Shown here piece by piece: positions 38,190 through 47,126 of a stretch of DNA of 64,000 bases. Numbering within the stretch: the stretch's first letter is position 1; each line of letters opens with the position of its first letter. The stretch is from CAZTHM01 sp041946825 (lineage in GTDB: Bacteria; Acidobacteriota; Terriglobia; UBA7540), in the NCBI GenBank assembly GCA_041946825.1, contig JBHGBD010000008.1, forward strand, positions 62,001-126,000, given 5' to 3'. The position numbers were made by a program, and so were the translations under genes. The notes under the pieces are model-generated. The model saw only the letters and a list, made by a program, of their open reading frames with translations. It did no database searches and was not told the origin of the DNA.

Positions 38190-40241
38190 TTATTTCATCA
38201 ACTCCTCGAGGTAGGAATTGTCTTGCTCATCGGCGAGCTCGGTCGTGTCGCCCAGGATATACCGGTACCGAAACGGCGGGCCCAGCGGAGTAACCCTGCT
38301 CATCCAAGCAGTGGGGTCGGTCCAAATCACCGGCCGGTTCCCCATTGCCTTCACGAGATCCCTCAAATCCCATCGGAGGACGAAACCGGGAATCACGGCG
38401 TCAAAGAGAGCCGTGTTCATCGTGTGTTCAAGCGCGGCCTGCAGGCTGTGCGGGGTCCGGTCCAGCCATATCTTTCCGATGCGGGGGTCTGAGGCAGCCG
38501 CGAGTAATAGCCAGATGCCCTTTACGCTGCGCCCCAAGGCGTGAATGGAGGACGAATCGACATCGTCGCGCGCCGCCAGCACATCAATCCCACGTACGAT
38601 GTCGTGGGCCCGCATGGACGGGAGATTAAGCCCGATTTGATTGGCCCGGGAATTGGCCAGCCAGTCGCCCATGAAAGGCCGCTCATCGTCTTCAGGGACC
38701 GGCGATCGGGGTGCTAGAACCAGCACCACCCGTCCAGCCTTGACCATTCTTTCCGCCAACGATTCTATGGTGGGGGCCATGAAATAAGGGGGCTGATCCT
38801 CCACTGCCAGGATTGCGGGTTTCCGTCCGGCCGTATTGGGAAGATAAAGGGTTCCTTCGATCTCCACACCCGGCTCGCTCTCGAACTTTATGCGTTGTTT
38901 GCGCCCCTCCGCGCCACTCGTCTCGCTTACCACCTGCACGACCGGAGGTGGGCCGTTGGAGGGGATTCCGAGCCGCTTCAGTTCCGCGGAGAGTTCTTCT
39001 ATCGTTCCGGGCTTCTTCTTCGCGTTGAACTCGTCGAGTATCAACTCGTAGAGCTTCCGGCTGCCTGGCAAATCATCAACGTGGCCCGTGCGGGTGGCCC
39101 AAAGATCCTGATTAGGGTAGAGGGTTACCGGCTGTTCATGCGGATCCCCTTGACCGTGATTCAACCACCGAATCATCCATTCGTAAATCGCCTCGCGACT
39201 GACCAGCGGGGTGCCGTGGGGGCCGGGTCCAACGAACATCTGCACCTTATCTTCCGCGCCGTAAAGGCGGTACCAGCGCTTCGCTTCCTCATACACCATC
39301 TTCGTTCCTGGCGGAGTGAAGTAATCATGTTCGGTCGCCTGGATGAGCCAGGGCGTGGGGGCTGTCAACTCGACGAAGTCCGCCACATCCAATCCTCGCG
39401 CCAGAAATTCCGGGAACGCCATTTCCGTGTCGGGGTCGGGGCCCAGGAACAGCAATCGGTAAGAATTGGGATAGCAGGCAGGGATGACGGCTTTGACTCG
39501 GGTATCCAGCGCGCCGGTGAACGTTGTTAAGGCTCCTCCCCCCGAACAGCCGGCCGCTCCGATTCGCGCGGGGTCCACTTCGGGCCGGCTCACAAGGTAG
39601 TCGATGGCGCGCATCGCGTCCCAAATGAAGTAGCGGCCCACCGCTTCGCCCACCAGAAGGCTCTGAGTCCCGCCCTGAATGTGCTCCGGGACAGACCATC
39701 CTGCCGCGGCCGATTGGAGTTGCGGATCGTATGTCTGTTCCCTTTCACCCTGCCCGATGGGATCGAAGGCCAGTGACACGAATCCCTTCAGGGCCAAGTT
39801 GGCCGCGAGCCGCTGGGGTTCGGGTTTCCCCTCCTGCGTATGACCCGACTGAAGAAGGATTCCCGGATAGCTCCCCGGCTTGTTGGGCCGGTAAAGATCC
39901 GCGGTGACATAGAACCCAGGCAGGCTTTCGAAAAGCACCTTTTCGATGGTATACCCCTGGGCCTCGATGCGGCCGGTAACCTGAGGGTTCAGGGGACCGT
40001 GGTAATCGGGCAAGCCGCCCATGATATCCAGTAATACTTCGCGCACCCACTTCTTGCGGCGCTCGGCCTCGGGAACCGTCTTAATGGCGGCGATGGCGCG
40101 GTCGCGCTTGTCCAATTGCTGCTGTGCAATCCGGTTCATCCAGAGCAGGAAGGCGTCGGGGGGCTTGTCCGCATTCTGGGCGGGAAGCCAAGAAGCCCCG
40201 AATACGATTGAAAAGAAAATCAACGCAGCAGCTACTCTCAT
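38190..40241 (-). CDS. Secreted alpha/beta hydrolase, acetyl-xylan-esterase-like
   Basis: 683 residues from the Met at 40241, chosen because it begins a clean signal peptide (MRVAAALIFFSIVFGASWLPAQ); an alternative Met lies 66 bases upstream (40307). The first hydrolase domain has GVYVTADLYRPNKPGSYPGILLQSGH-type strands (here GFYVTADLYRPN), nucleophile elbow GCSGGG, acid residue in ATEHDYFTP, and His in GPGPHG. This is a complete triad, as in dienelactone-hydrolase/AXE1-like esterases. The C-terminal half resembles a second, degenerate hydrolase domain (HALGRSVKGIWLLLAAASD). It is separated from the quinoprotein gene on the same strand by about 75 bases, so co-transcription is likely. It probably removes ester groups from plant glycans or related compounds. 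Confidence 0.82.
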   Translation of the reverse strand: MRVAAALIFFSIVFGASWLPAQNADKPPDAFLLWMNRIAQQQLDKRDRAIAAIKTVPEAERRKKWVREVLLDIMGGLPDYHGPLNPQVTGRIEAQGYTIEKVLFESLPGFYVTADLYRPNKPGSYPGILLQSGHTQEGKPEPQRLAANLALKGFVSLAFDPIGQGEREQTYDPQLQSAAAGWSVPEHIQGGTQSLLVGEAVGRYFIWDAMRAIDYLVSRPEVDPARIGAAGCSGGGALTTFTGALDTRVKAVIPACYPNSYRLLFLGPDPDTEMAFPEFLARGLDVADFVELTAPTPWLIQATEHDYFTPPGTKMVYEEAKRWYRLYGAEDKVQMFVGPGPHGTPLVSREAIYEWMIRWLNHGQGDPHEQPVTLYPNQDLWATRTGHVDDLPGSRKLYELILDEFNAKKKPGTIEELSAELKRLGIPSNGPPPVVQVVSETSGAEGRKQRIKFESEPGVEIEGTLYLPNTAGRKPAILAVEDQPPYFMAPTIESLAERMVKAGRVVLVLAPRSPVPEDDERPFMGDWLANSRANQIGLNLPSMRAHDIVRGIDVLAARDDVDSSSIHALGRSVKGIWLLLAAASDPRIGKIWLDRTPHSLQAALEHTMNTALFDAVIPGFVLRWDLRDLVKAMGNRPVIWTDPTAWMSRVTPLGPPFRYRYILGDTTELADEQDNSYLEELMK

Positions 40242-40316
40242 AGGTCCAGGCCCCTTTTTGATCAGACAGTTGACTTCGATGATTGAGACACGTTTATCTG
40301 GCGCCAACCGCTGACG

Positions 40317-42695
40317 CTAGTCTTGGCGCGTCAATCCGAAACAAAGGATATTCGGCCCGACCGCAATCGCAATAAACTGCCTTCCGTTGACCAGGTAGGT
40401 CATGGGGGAAGTTTTATTTTCGCCATTGGTGGCGAAGTGCCAAAGCGGCCTGCCGTCTCGCGCATTGAGGGCGACAAAATCGCCCGTCGGGTCACCGTAA
40501 AACAAAAGCCCTCCCGCCGTCGCAAGCACGCCCGCGCACCGCTTGCCCTCCGCCGGACCGATTTGGGGCATCTGCCAAACGATCTTCCCGCTCTCGATAT
40601 CGAGTGCGCGCAGGTATTTCTTCCCGGGTTCTTCGGGCGGTTGATCCTGGCCGCCCGCGTGCGCAGAGAGCTTCCTCACGCACTTTTCCAGGGCCATCAC
40701 GTAGTAGAGTCGTGTCGCCGGGCTGAAGGCCGTGGCATTCCAATTCGCCGCAGTCTCGGGGCAGGTCTCGTTGTCTTCCGCCAGTATCTCGGGACGGCCG
40801 TCGGGACCGATGCCGCGCGCCCAGGTGACCTTGTTGATGAAGGGTTTCGCTAAAAGGAGCTTGCCGTTGGTCCGATCGAAAACGTAGAAGAACCCGTTGC
40901 GATTCGCAAACAACAGCAGCTTGCGATCTTCACCCTGATAGCGGGTGTCAACCAGGACAGGCGGTTCTGTCGAGTCCCAATCGTGGACGTCATGCGGAGT
41001 AAACTGGTAGTACCACTTGACTTTGCCCGTGTCGGGGTTGATGGCAAGGATGCAGTTGGTGAAGAGGTTGTCGCCGGGCCGGTCGCGGTCATCGGAATCG
41101 GGGTAAGGGTTTCCCGTGGGCCAGAACAAGGTATCCGTCTCGGGATCATAGGAACCCGTGAGCCAGGTAGCTCCCCCTCCCTGCTTGGGCTCGCTGCCCC
41201 CCCAGGTCTCGATTCCGGGTTCTCCTTTGGCCGGAACCGTCCAGACTCGCCACGCAAGTTGTCCGGTGTCCGCTTTATACGCGGCAATAAAGCCCCGGAT
41301 CCCCCAATCGCCGCCCGAGACTCCCGCTATTACCTTGTCCTTGACGATCAGCGGCGCCCCCGTCGCTCCGTATTTCATGGGTTCTTCCGGCATGACCATT
41401 TCCCACACCGGCCGGCCCGTCGTACGGTTCAAGGCAACCAGATGGGCATTGTCCGTCGCCGTGAAGACTTTGTCGCCTAGAATGGCCGCCCCGCGGTTCG
41501 TACCCAGGGACGCATCCGACACCAGTCCCGGAGTGCGCGGGCGCGAGTATTCCCAGATTTTCCGGCCCGAAAGCGCGTCCAGCGCCAACACCTGCTGGGG
41601 GCCCGTGATATACATCACCCCGTCCGCGACCAAAGGGGTAGTCTCCAGCCCGAAGTACTTCATGTTTTCATGATAATAGTCCGTATCCGGCAGGAACTGT
41701 TTCCAGAGGGGGACTGTGAAAATCCACTTGAGCTCCACTTGTTTAATATTGTCGACGTTGATTTGACTCAACTCGCTATACCGATTTGCACTCAGGCTTC
41801 CGTCGTAGGTCAGCCAGTCGCCCGGCTTTGGGTGAAGAATTCGCTCAAAACTGATCTCGTCGTTTCGGGGCTCACTGGGAGGCTTCGAAGCCCCCGGCTG
41901 CACACCGGTCAGGCGGCTGAGAAAGGCTATCAGATCCTCAAGTTCTTCGGGGCTGGCCTGAACAGGAGGCATCGCCGATTCCGTTTCCTCCCGGACCGCG
42001 GCAATCTCGCTCTCTTGAAGCAAATGCAACCTTCCCTCCAGGTCTTGCAGGCGAAGGTCGAAATTACTGCGGCTTCTGACGAAGCCCCGCAGGGTCTTCC
42101 CATCGCGCAACTCCACGGTGGCAAGTTCATACCCGGAGGCTCGGTGCGCCGCGGGATGCAATAGCGCGTCGTGAATGGCGTGCGCGGCCATTTCATGCCC
42201 CAGGTTGGACAGGTCAGGACCGATCGGCTTCCCCTTTCCGCGCACCATGTGGCAGGAACCGCACCCGCCTTTTCCCCAGAAAAAGGCTTCGCCGGCGGCG
42301 GGGTTGCCGGGGACCTCGCTACTCGCGGCCCGCAAATTCAGCGAATGGACGAAGGCTGCTAAGGCCTCGAGCTGCGCCGCGGGCAAATTGAATGGCGGCA
42401 TGGCGGTATTCGGAATGCCATCGCGGATCACCTTGCGCAATTGCGGAATGGAAAGCTTTCGGGCGTCAGGGTTGCCAATAAAGCCGGGGGCCTGGTCCGT
42501 CCCGCGCGCGTCGGCGCCGTGGCAGCCAACGCAGTGTTGCAGGTATACCCGCCGGCCCTCTGCCAGTTTGGCAGCGCCGGGAGAGGGGCCTTGGTCTGCC
42601 GGCAGCGCCTGGCCGAGCCCCCACGCCAGGATGAGTGTGGGAAGAGTCCAAATGCGGCAGCGGCCGCGAGCATCCAGGATTTGCATGCTGTTCAT
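40317..42695 (-). CDS. PQQ-dependent dehydrogenase with N-terminal cytochromes c
   Basis: Periplasmic quinoprotein alcohol/sugar dehydrogenase of about 792 residues. I start at the Met at 42695 (MNSMQILDARGR), followed by a hydrophobic signal segment (WTLPTLILAWGLGQAL), with GAGG-like bases upstream. Two c-type haem sites come first (CVGCH and CGSCH). Then comes an eight-bladed PQQ propeller with W-motif-like repeats (GDWLTYDGSLSANRYSELSQI, MYITGPQQVLALDALSGRKIWEYS, GGDWGIRGFIAAYKADTGQLAW, DSTEPPVLV, FYVFDRTNGKLLLAKPF). N-terminal haems on this enzyme type are typical of Acidobacteriota. Electrons pass from PQQ through haem to the respiratory chain. A frame open upstream to 42776 is possible but lacks a signal. 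Confidence 0.9.
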   Translation of the reverse strand: MNSMQILDARGRCRIWTLPTLILAWGLGQALPADQGPSPGAAKLAEGRRVYLQHCVGCHGADARGTDQAPGFIGNPDARKLSIPQLRKVIRDGIPNTAMPPFNLPAAQLEALAAFVHSLNLRAASSEVPGNPAAGEAFFWGKGGCGSCHMVRGKGKPIGPDLSNLGHEMAAHAIHDALLHPAAHRASGYELATVELRDGKTLRGFVRSRSNFDLRLQDLEGRLHLLQESEIAAVREETESAMPPVQASPEELEDLIAFLSRLTGVQPGASKPPSEPRNDEISFERILHPKPGDWLTYDGSLSANRYSELSQINVDNIKQVELKWIFTVPLWKQFLPDTDYYHENMKYFGLETTPLVADGVMYITGPQQVLALDALSGRKIWEYSRPRTPGLVSDASLGTNRGAAILGDKVFTATDNAHLVALNRTTGRPVWEMVMPEEPMKYGATGAPLIVKDKVIAGVSGGDWGIRGFIAAYKADTGQLAWRVWTVPAKGEPGIETWGGSEPKQGGGATWLTGSYDPETDTLFWPTGNPYPDSDDRDRPGDNLFTNCILAINPDTGKVKWYYQFTPHDVHDWDSTEPPVLVDTRYQGEDRKLLLFANRNGFFYVFDRTNGKLLLAKPFINKVTWARGIGPDGRPEILAEDNETCPETAANWNATAFSPATRLYYVMALEKCVRKLSAHAGGQDQPPEEPGKKYLRALDIESGKIVWQMPQIGPAEGKRCAGVLATAGGLLFYGDPTGDFVALNARDGRPLWHFATNGENKTSPMTYLVNGRQFIAIAVGPNILCFGLTRQD

Positions 42696-42823
42696 CCTCA
42701 ACAGAATAAGTTGAGCCCATTCCCGGGCCCTGGTTGAATCGAGCAACCGGCGGTTGCCGAGGCCGACAACCCACAAGGCGGCCGCGTTTTCCGGTCTCGT
42801 GCTTTCGCGGCCCGCGGACCCGT

Positions 42824-45088
42824 CTATTCAAACTGTTGACGGTACTGTTCGCACAGGGAACTGTTCTGGCCGCAAAGCGTGCGAAACTCGCGCGTCGCGT
42901 CGGCGCGGTCACCCAAGTTTAGGTAAGTCAGGGCCAGGCTGAGGCGCGCCTCAGCGAAGTCCGCCTTCATCTTGAGCGCCTTCCGGTAATGCTCCACGGC
43001 GTCCTTAAACCGGCCGACATTTGCGAGCGCCGTTCCGAAGTATTGCTCCAGCCGGGGGTCCTCCTGTCCGAGGCTCTCGGCACGGCTCAAGGGGCCCAGG
43101 GACTCCTGGTATCGCTTGAGATCGACGAGCGTGATTCCCAGCTCCTGCTGAGAAAGCGCGTAGTCGAGATTTTCTTCGATGGCCTTCAGGAAATAGCGAC
43201 AAGCTGCCTCGTTGTTTTTCTCCAATCGCGCCAGTACTCCCAGATCGAAATAGGCGGTGAGGTTGTGGGGATTTTGGCGGACCGCCAGTTCGAGCCACGG
43301 TTTTGCCTTTGCGGCGTCCCCTTCGTCACGAAGGTGAAGATATGCCAATCCCATGATTGCCTGCTCGAAATTGGGGTTGAGCTTCAAGCAGGCGAGGTAG
43401 CTGCGTTCAGCGTCGTTCCATCGGCGCGCCTGAGCGAAATTTTCGGCCTGCAGGAATGGAACCAGGTAAAAGTCCGGCTCTTCGCTCGCGAGGGTCGCGA
43501 GGAGTGCATTGGCTTCTTCGCGTCGCCCGGACGAGCTCAAAAGGCGCGCGCGCTGGGTTGCCTTGTATAACTTCAGGCGGTCTTTGGGGTCAGGTAGCGG
43601 CTCGCCGGAGGAAGAGTGGAGAGGGGCCGAATAAGCAAAGTAACCCAGCGATTTTAGTTTCTCGACGCTTTCCGGCGACAGGGGCGGGCCCGCCAACGCC
43701 GCCTGCGTCGAACTATAACGTCGCTCTACGCCCGTTAGCTGCTCGCGCAGGGAGGCAGCCAGCGCGGAGTTCTCGCCGTAAAGATTGCGCATTTCCTGGG
43801 GATCTTGGTCAATTTCGTAAAGCTCGGGGTGGGGAGCTTGAATGTACTTATACCGGTCAGTAGTAAGGCAAGCCAGTTCGCTCCAGCCGAAGGAGTCGCG
43901 CGGGTAGTACGTTTCGGAATAGACGGGGCGCGCGGCTGCACCTCCTTTTCCCAGGATGTCGGAAGCCAGGCTGGTTCCCTGAAACTGCCTGCTGAGGCCA
44001 TCGCGAAGGTGCAGCAGGTCGAGGACGGTGGGTGCCACGTCGATCGTCCCCACCAGCCGGCGTACTACGCGAGGCGCCCCCTCTCCTCGCGGCAGTTTGA
44101 AGATGAGCGGAACGTGCAAAGTCGAGTTGTAGATGAAGAAGCCGTGCTCGTCTTCGCCGTGCTCGCCCAGCGACTCTCCGTGATCGGCCAGCAGGACGAT
44201 GAGGGTGCGATCGTAGAGGCCGCTTTTGCGAAGAAAATCAAATAGCCGTGCCAACTGGCTGTCCGCGAAGGCCACTTCGCCGTCGTACAGGCGCCCGGCG
44301 TACTGGCTGCGGAAAGGCTCGGGAGGATCATAAGGACTGTGGGGATCGTAGAGATGCAGCCAGACGAAAAACGGGGTCGCAGCACCTCGACGGGCGCGAG
44401 CCTGGAACCAGTTCAGTATGTGTCCAACGGTTTCGTCGGCACGGCGCTCGACATCCTGGGAGCTGCGCAACGCACTCTGCCGCGGGCCTAACCGGTCATC
44501 ATACGTCTGGAAGCCGCGGTTCAAGCCCCAGCTCGAATCCAGCACGAAGGAGCTTACGAAGGCCGCCGTGTCGTAGCCGTGACGTCTAAAGGCCTCCGGC
44601 AACAGCCCGACACTCCGGGGGAGGCTGGGACTCGTATAGTGGCGGGTCCCGTTGTACATAGGATAAGTTCCGGACAGGATAACCGCATGTGAGGGGAAGG
44701 TGATAGGAACCTGCGACAAGGCGTTTTCAAACCGGGCGCCTTGTGCGGCCAGGCTATCCATAGCAGGGGTTCGGACGCTGCGGGCCCCGTAACAGCCCAG
44801 CCGGTCCCAGCGCAGCGTGTCGATGGTAATAAGCAAAACCGGCGTGGCGTCATGCGTGGGCGCCGAATCGCTTGGCGAGAGGCTGGAGCTACCGCAGAAC
44901 AAAGCGAGCAGGATGGTGCCCCAGATCGTCAGACGGCGTGGATACCGGGATGCCGCCGGGGGCGATGATGGCGCGACGAATTGCGCGCCTGGCCGGAAGC
45001 GGGGCTGCGGCCGGCTCCGGCTCTCGACAGTGGTGACAGTTTCTTGATCCGAGATTCCCGACTTCAACACCAGTTTGGCTAAGTCCAT
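42824..45088 (-). CDS. Sulfatase-fold hydrolase with TPR repeats
   Basis: 754 residues from the ATG at 45088, which has AGAGGAAG upstream; a longer open frame reaching 45478 would run into the divergent gene. An N-terminal transmembrane/signal segment (LTIWGTILLALFCGSSSL) precedes an alkaline-phosphatase-superfamily domain (VLLITIDTLRWDRLGCYG, PSHAVILSGTYP, LLADHGESLGEHGEDEHGFF). The usual sulfatase signature C/S-x-P-S-R reads ITFPSH, so no formylglycine can form. The protein is more likely a phosphotransferase or esterase of the fold than a true sulfatase. At least five TPR units follow (YLACLKLNPNFEQAIMGLAYL, KAIEENLDYALSQQELG, HYRKALKMKADFAEARLSLALTYL). This domain combination is frequent in Acidobacteriota. 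Confidence 0.85.
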   Translation of the reverse strand: MDLAKLVLKSGISDQETVTTVESRSRPQPRFRPGAQFVAPSSPPAASRYPRRLTIWGTILLALFCGSSSLSPSDSAPTHDATPVLLITIDTLRWDRLGCYGARSVRTPAMDSLAAQGARFENALSQVPITFPSHAVILSGTYPMYNGTRHYTSPSLPRSVGLLPEAFRRHGYDTAAFVSSFVLDSSWGLNRGFQTYDDRLGPRQSALRSSQDVERRADETVGHILNWFQARARRGAATPFFVWLHLYDPHSPYDPPEPFRSQYAGRLYDGEVAFADSQLARLFDFLRKSGLYDRTLIVLLADHGESLGEHGEDEHGFFIYNSTLHVPLIFKLPRGEGAPRVVRRLVGTIDVAPTVLDLLHLRDGLSRQFQGTSLASDILGKGGAAARPVYSETYYPRDSFGWSELACLTTDRYKYIQAPHPELYEIDQDPQEMRNLYGENSALAASLREQLTGVERRYSSTQAALAGPPLSPESVEKLKSLGYFAYSAPLHSSSGEPLPDPKDRLKLYKATQRARLLSSSGRREEANALLATLASEEPDFYLVPFLQAENFAQARRWNDAERSYLACLKLNPNFEQAIMGLAYLHLRDEGDAAKAKPWLELAVRQNPHNLTAYFDLGVLARLEKNNEAACRYFLKAIEENLDYALSQQELGITLVDLKRYQESLGPLSRAESLGQEDPRLEQYFGTALANVGRFKDAVEHYRKALKMKADFAEARLSLALTYLNLGDRADATREFRTLCGQNSSLCEQYRQQFE

Positions 45089-45411
45089 ACGCGGGCTTCC
45101 TCTTAGCCTTGACCTCGGATCGCCCTGGCCACCGTTAGAGTTCAGAGACGACACCCGGAGGAACCGCTTCACTTCGTGGAGGCTCCGTACCATCCACAAT
45201 CCTGGTGAATCGTTCTTGGAAGCGCCTGACCGGGCAGCCCTATTTACTTCCCCAAACGCGGCGAGCATAGCATGGGCAAGCGCCGAGAGTCCACTTTCGG
45301 GCCGTTGCAGCGCCAGATAGCTCTGCGGGGTAGAGTGGCTTATACTTGTCGGTGGAATCCCGGGATACAATCCGGGAAATTGCGCCTTTGCCTCTTCCTC
45401 CTGTTTGGGCG
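45089..45411. other. Divergent intergenic region
   Basis: About 320 bases between the leftward sulfatase/TPR gene and the rightward TPR gene. A TACAAT hexamer at 45366-45371 could be a -10 box for the rightward gene, but no matching -35 was found at normal spacing. Open frames crossing the region from either side overlap each other and lack ribosome-binding sites. Confidence 0.4.
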
Positions 45412-46923
45412 ATGCTGTACACAAAACGTGTTTCGCGCACGCAAGCCGTCGTCGCCGTGTTGTTGTTCTCGTTCTCACAGGTCGCCGCAGCGCGCTCTGA
45501 CGACAAGGCGGAGTCTGTCGCCCGCCTGAATTCCGCGGGTTTGGAGCTTCTGAACCAAGGGCGAGTCAAGGAAGCAGTGGAAAGATTCCGCCAGGCGCTG
45601 GATCGCGACCCGGAGAATGTCGCATGCCTCGCCAACCTCGGTGTGGCATTAATGAGACAAGGGGATCCTGCCGGGGCCGTGGAGGTACTTCAGCGAGCGA
45701 CTCAGCGGCAGCCCAACGACCCTCGCCTCTTCAGCAACCTGGCAGCGGCCTTGGGCGCCGCCGGCCGGCCCCGCGAGGCTGTTGCGCAAATGAAAAAGGC
45801 GTGCTCCCTCGCTCCTCATGATGCCGCCCTTCACCGGAATCTGGGTGTTCTGCTGGCGGGCGAAGGGGAAAGCCAGGACGCTGAAAACCAACTGCAGCTT
45901 GCGATCCGTCTGGATCCCGCTGATATCGAGGCCCACCGATCCCTGGCCCGCCTGTTGATCCGGGAGGGACGCGGCCTGCTGGCCTTCCCGGAGTACCGGA
46001 CTGCGCTGCGTTACGCGCCGAAGGACGCCGGCCTGCACTTTGAACTGGGCAAGCTGTACCAAGCCCACCGCAAATTTCCGGAGGCTGAGGCAGAGCTACG
46101 CACAGCCATCAAGCTTCGGGATAACGACCCGGATTACCACGCAGCACTGGGCAATCTCGCGCTTCAGTCCGGCGACCTGGCTACGGCTGAAACTGCACTT
46201 CGCCGAGCTATCGAATTGCGTCCAACCTTGGGCGATGCGCATCGTGACCTGGGTGTCGTCCTGCACAGACAGGGACGGCTTGAGGAGGCGATTGTCGAGT
46301 TGCGCCGCGCGGCGGAATTGCTTCCCGCTGACCGAGAGATCCATTTCGTGCTCGGGCAAGCCCTGCAAAGAGCAGGGAAAAAGGACGAAGCGGCACAGGA
46401 GACCTTGCTCTTCCGGCAGCAAAGCAAGAGTGTTGCTGACAAAACTCTCGCCAGTACTTACGTTGAAGAGGGTGCCAAGCTTCTCCAGGCTGCCCGCGTC
46501 GAAGAAGCCACGACGAAGTTACAACAGGCCCTCCGCCTCGACCCTGAGAATCCGCTCGCTGCGCATTATTATGGCGTCGCGCTGCTTCTCCAGAACAAGC
46601 CCAACGAGGCCATAGACCGGTTCCACGCTGTCTTGCGGTCTATGCCCAATCACCCCGACACGCTCTTTTTCCTGGGTCGGGCATACCTTGCGGTCGATCG
46701 ACCTGAGGATGCCGCAGCATGTTTGCGGAAGTTGATTGTGCTGCGTCCGGAGAATCCCTACGTTCGCAATGTGCTGGGCGTCGCCCTCGCCAGGATCCGG
46801 GATTGGTCAAACGCCGCCGCAGAATTCAAAAACGCGTTGCGGATGGAGCCCGGCAATGCGGTTTTCGAAGGCAACCTCGCTTGTATCGAAAACCAACTGC
46901 AAGGTTGCACGTTAACCCCGTAG
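45412..46923 (+). CDS. Exported tetratricopeptide repeat protein
   Basis: 503 residues from ATG 45412, giving a signal segment (VSRTQAVVAVLLFSFSQVAAARS); an upstream TTG start (45346) is in frame but less likely. The rest is an array of about twelve TPR helices, for example LLNQGRVKEAVERFRQALDRDPENVACLANLGVAL, LARLLIREGRGLLAFPEYRTALRYAPKD, and LRRAIELRPTLGDAHRDLGVVL. No enzymatic domain is present. It should act as a periplasmic scaffold. The divergent neighbour also has TPRs, and paired TPR/sulfatase-fold genes suggest a shared process that cannot be named. Confidence 0.85.
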   Translation: MLYTKRVSRTQAVVAVLLFSFSQVAAARSDDKAESVARLNSAGLELLNQGRVKEAVERFRQALDRDPENVACLANLGVALMRQGDPAGAVEVLQRATQRQPNDPRLFSNLAAALGAAGRPREAVAQMKKACSLAPHDAALHRNLGVLLAGEGESQDAENQLQLAIRLDPADIEAHRSLARLLIREGRGLLAFPEYRTALRYAPKDAGLHFELGKLYQAHRKFPEAEAELRTAIKLRDNDPDYHAALGNLALQSGDLATAETALRRAIELRPTLGDAHRDLGVVLHRQGRLEEAIVELRRAAELLPADREIHFVLGQALQRAGKKDEAAQETLLFRQQSKSVADKTLASTYVEEGAKLLQAARVEEATTKLQQALRLDPENPLAAHYYGVALLLQNKPNEAIDRFHAVLRSMPNHPDTLFFLGRAYLAVDRPEDAAACLRKLIVLRPENPYVRNVLGVALARIRDWSNAAAEFKNALRMEPGNAVFEGNLACIENQLQGCTLTP

Positions 46924-46956
46924 CGAACTTGCCGAATTGACGCCCAAACCATTTGT

Positions 46957-47126
46957 CTAGAAGTTGCTGCAAAACCCGGTTTAATCCCTTGTCAGGGCAC
47001 CGCTTCAGCCGCTGAGGGGCAGCCAGGCACCTCAGGGGCTAAAGCCCGCTCTTTCTCCGACCTGTTTCGGTCCCGATAAATCGGGGCCCTGACGATACTT
47101 GCGCAAGGTTTTGCAACGGCCTCTAG
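46957..47126. repeat. MITE-like inverted-repeat element, copy 2 (inverted)
   Basis: About 170 bases related to the element at 3475-3677 but in opposite orientation. Shared parts are the outer arms (TTGCTGCAAAACCCGG / GCAAGGTTTTGCAA), GTCAGGG at 46991, the palindrome CCTCAGGGGCTAAAGCCCGCT at 47030-47050, and CCCGATAAATCGGGGCCCTGAC at 47072-47093. The left inner palindrome is deleted, so this copy is shorter and could not pair as perfectly. It again lies between two convergent genes, and its right tip touches the stop codon of the TonB receptor gene at 47123. Confidence 0.8.

Noticed and set aside
45089..45478. Longer N-terminus for the sulfatase-fold protein (start at 45478)
   Set aside because: It would overlap the divergent TPR gene and adds a basic, low-complexity segment before the signal; ATG 45088 has a ribosome-binding site.
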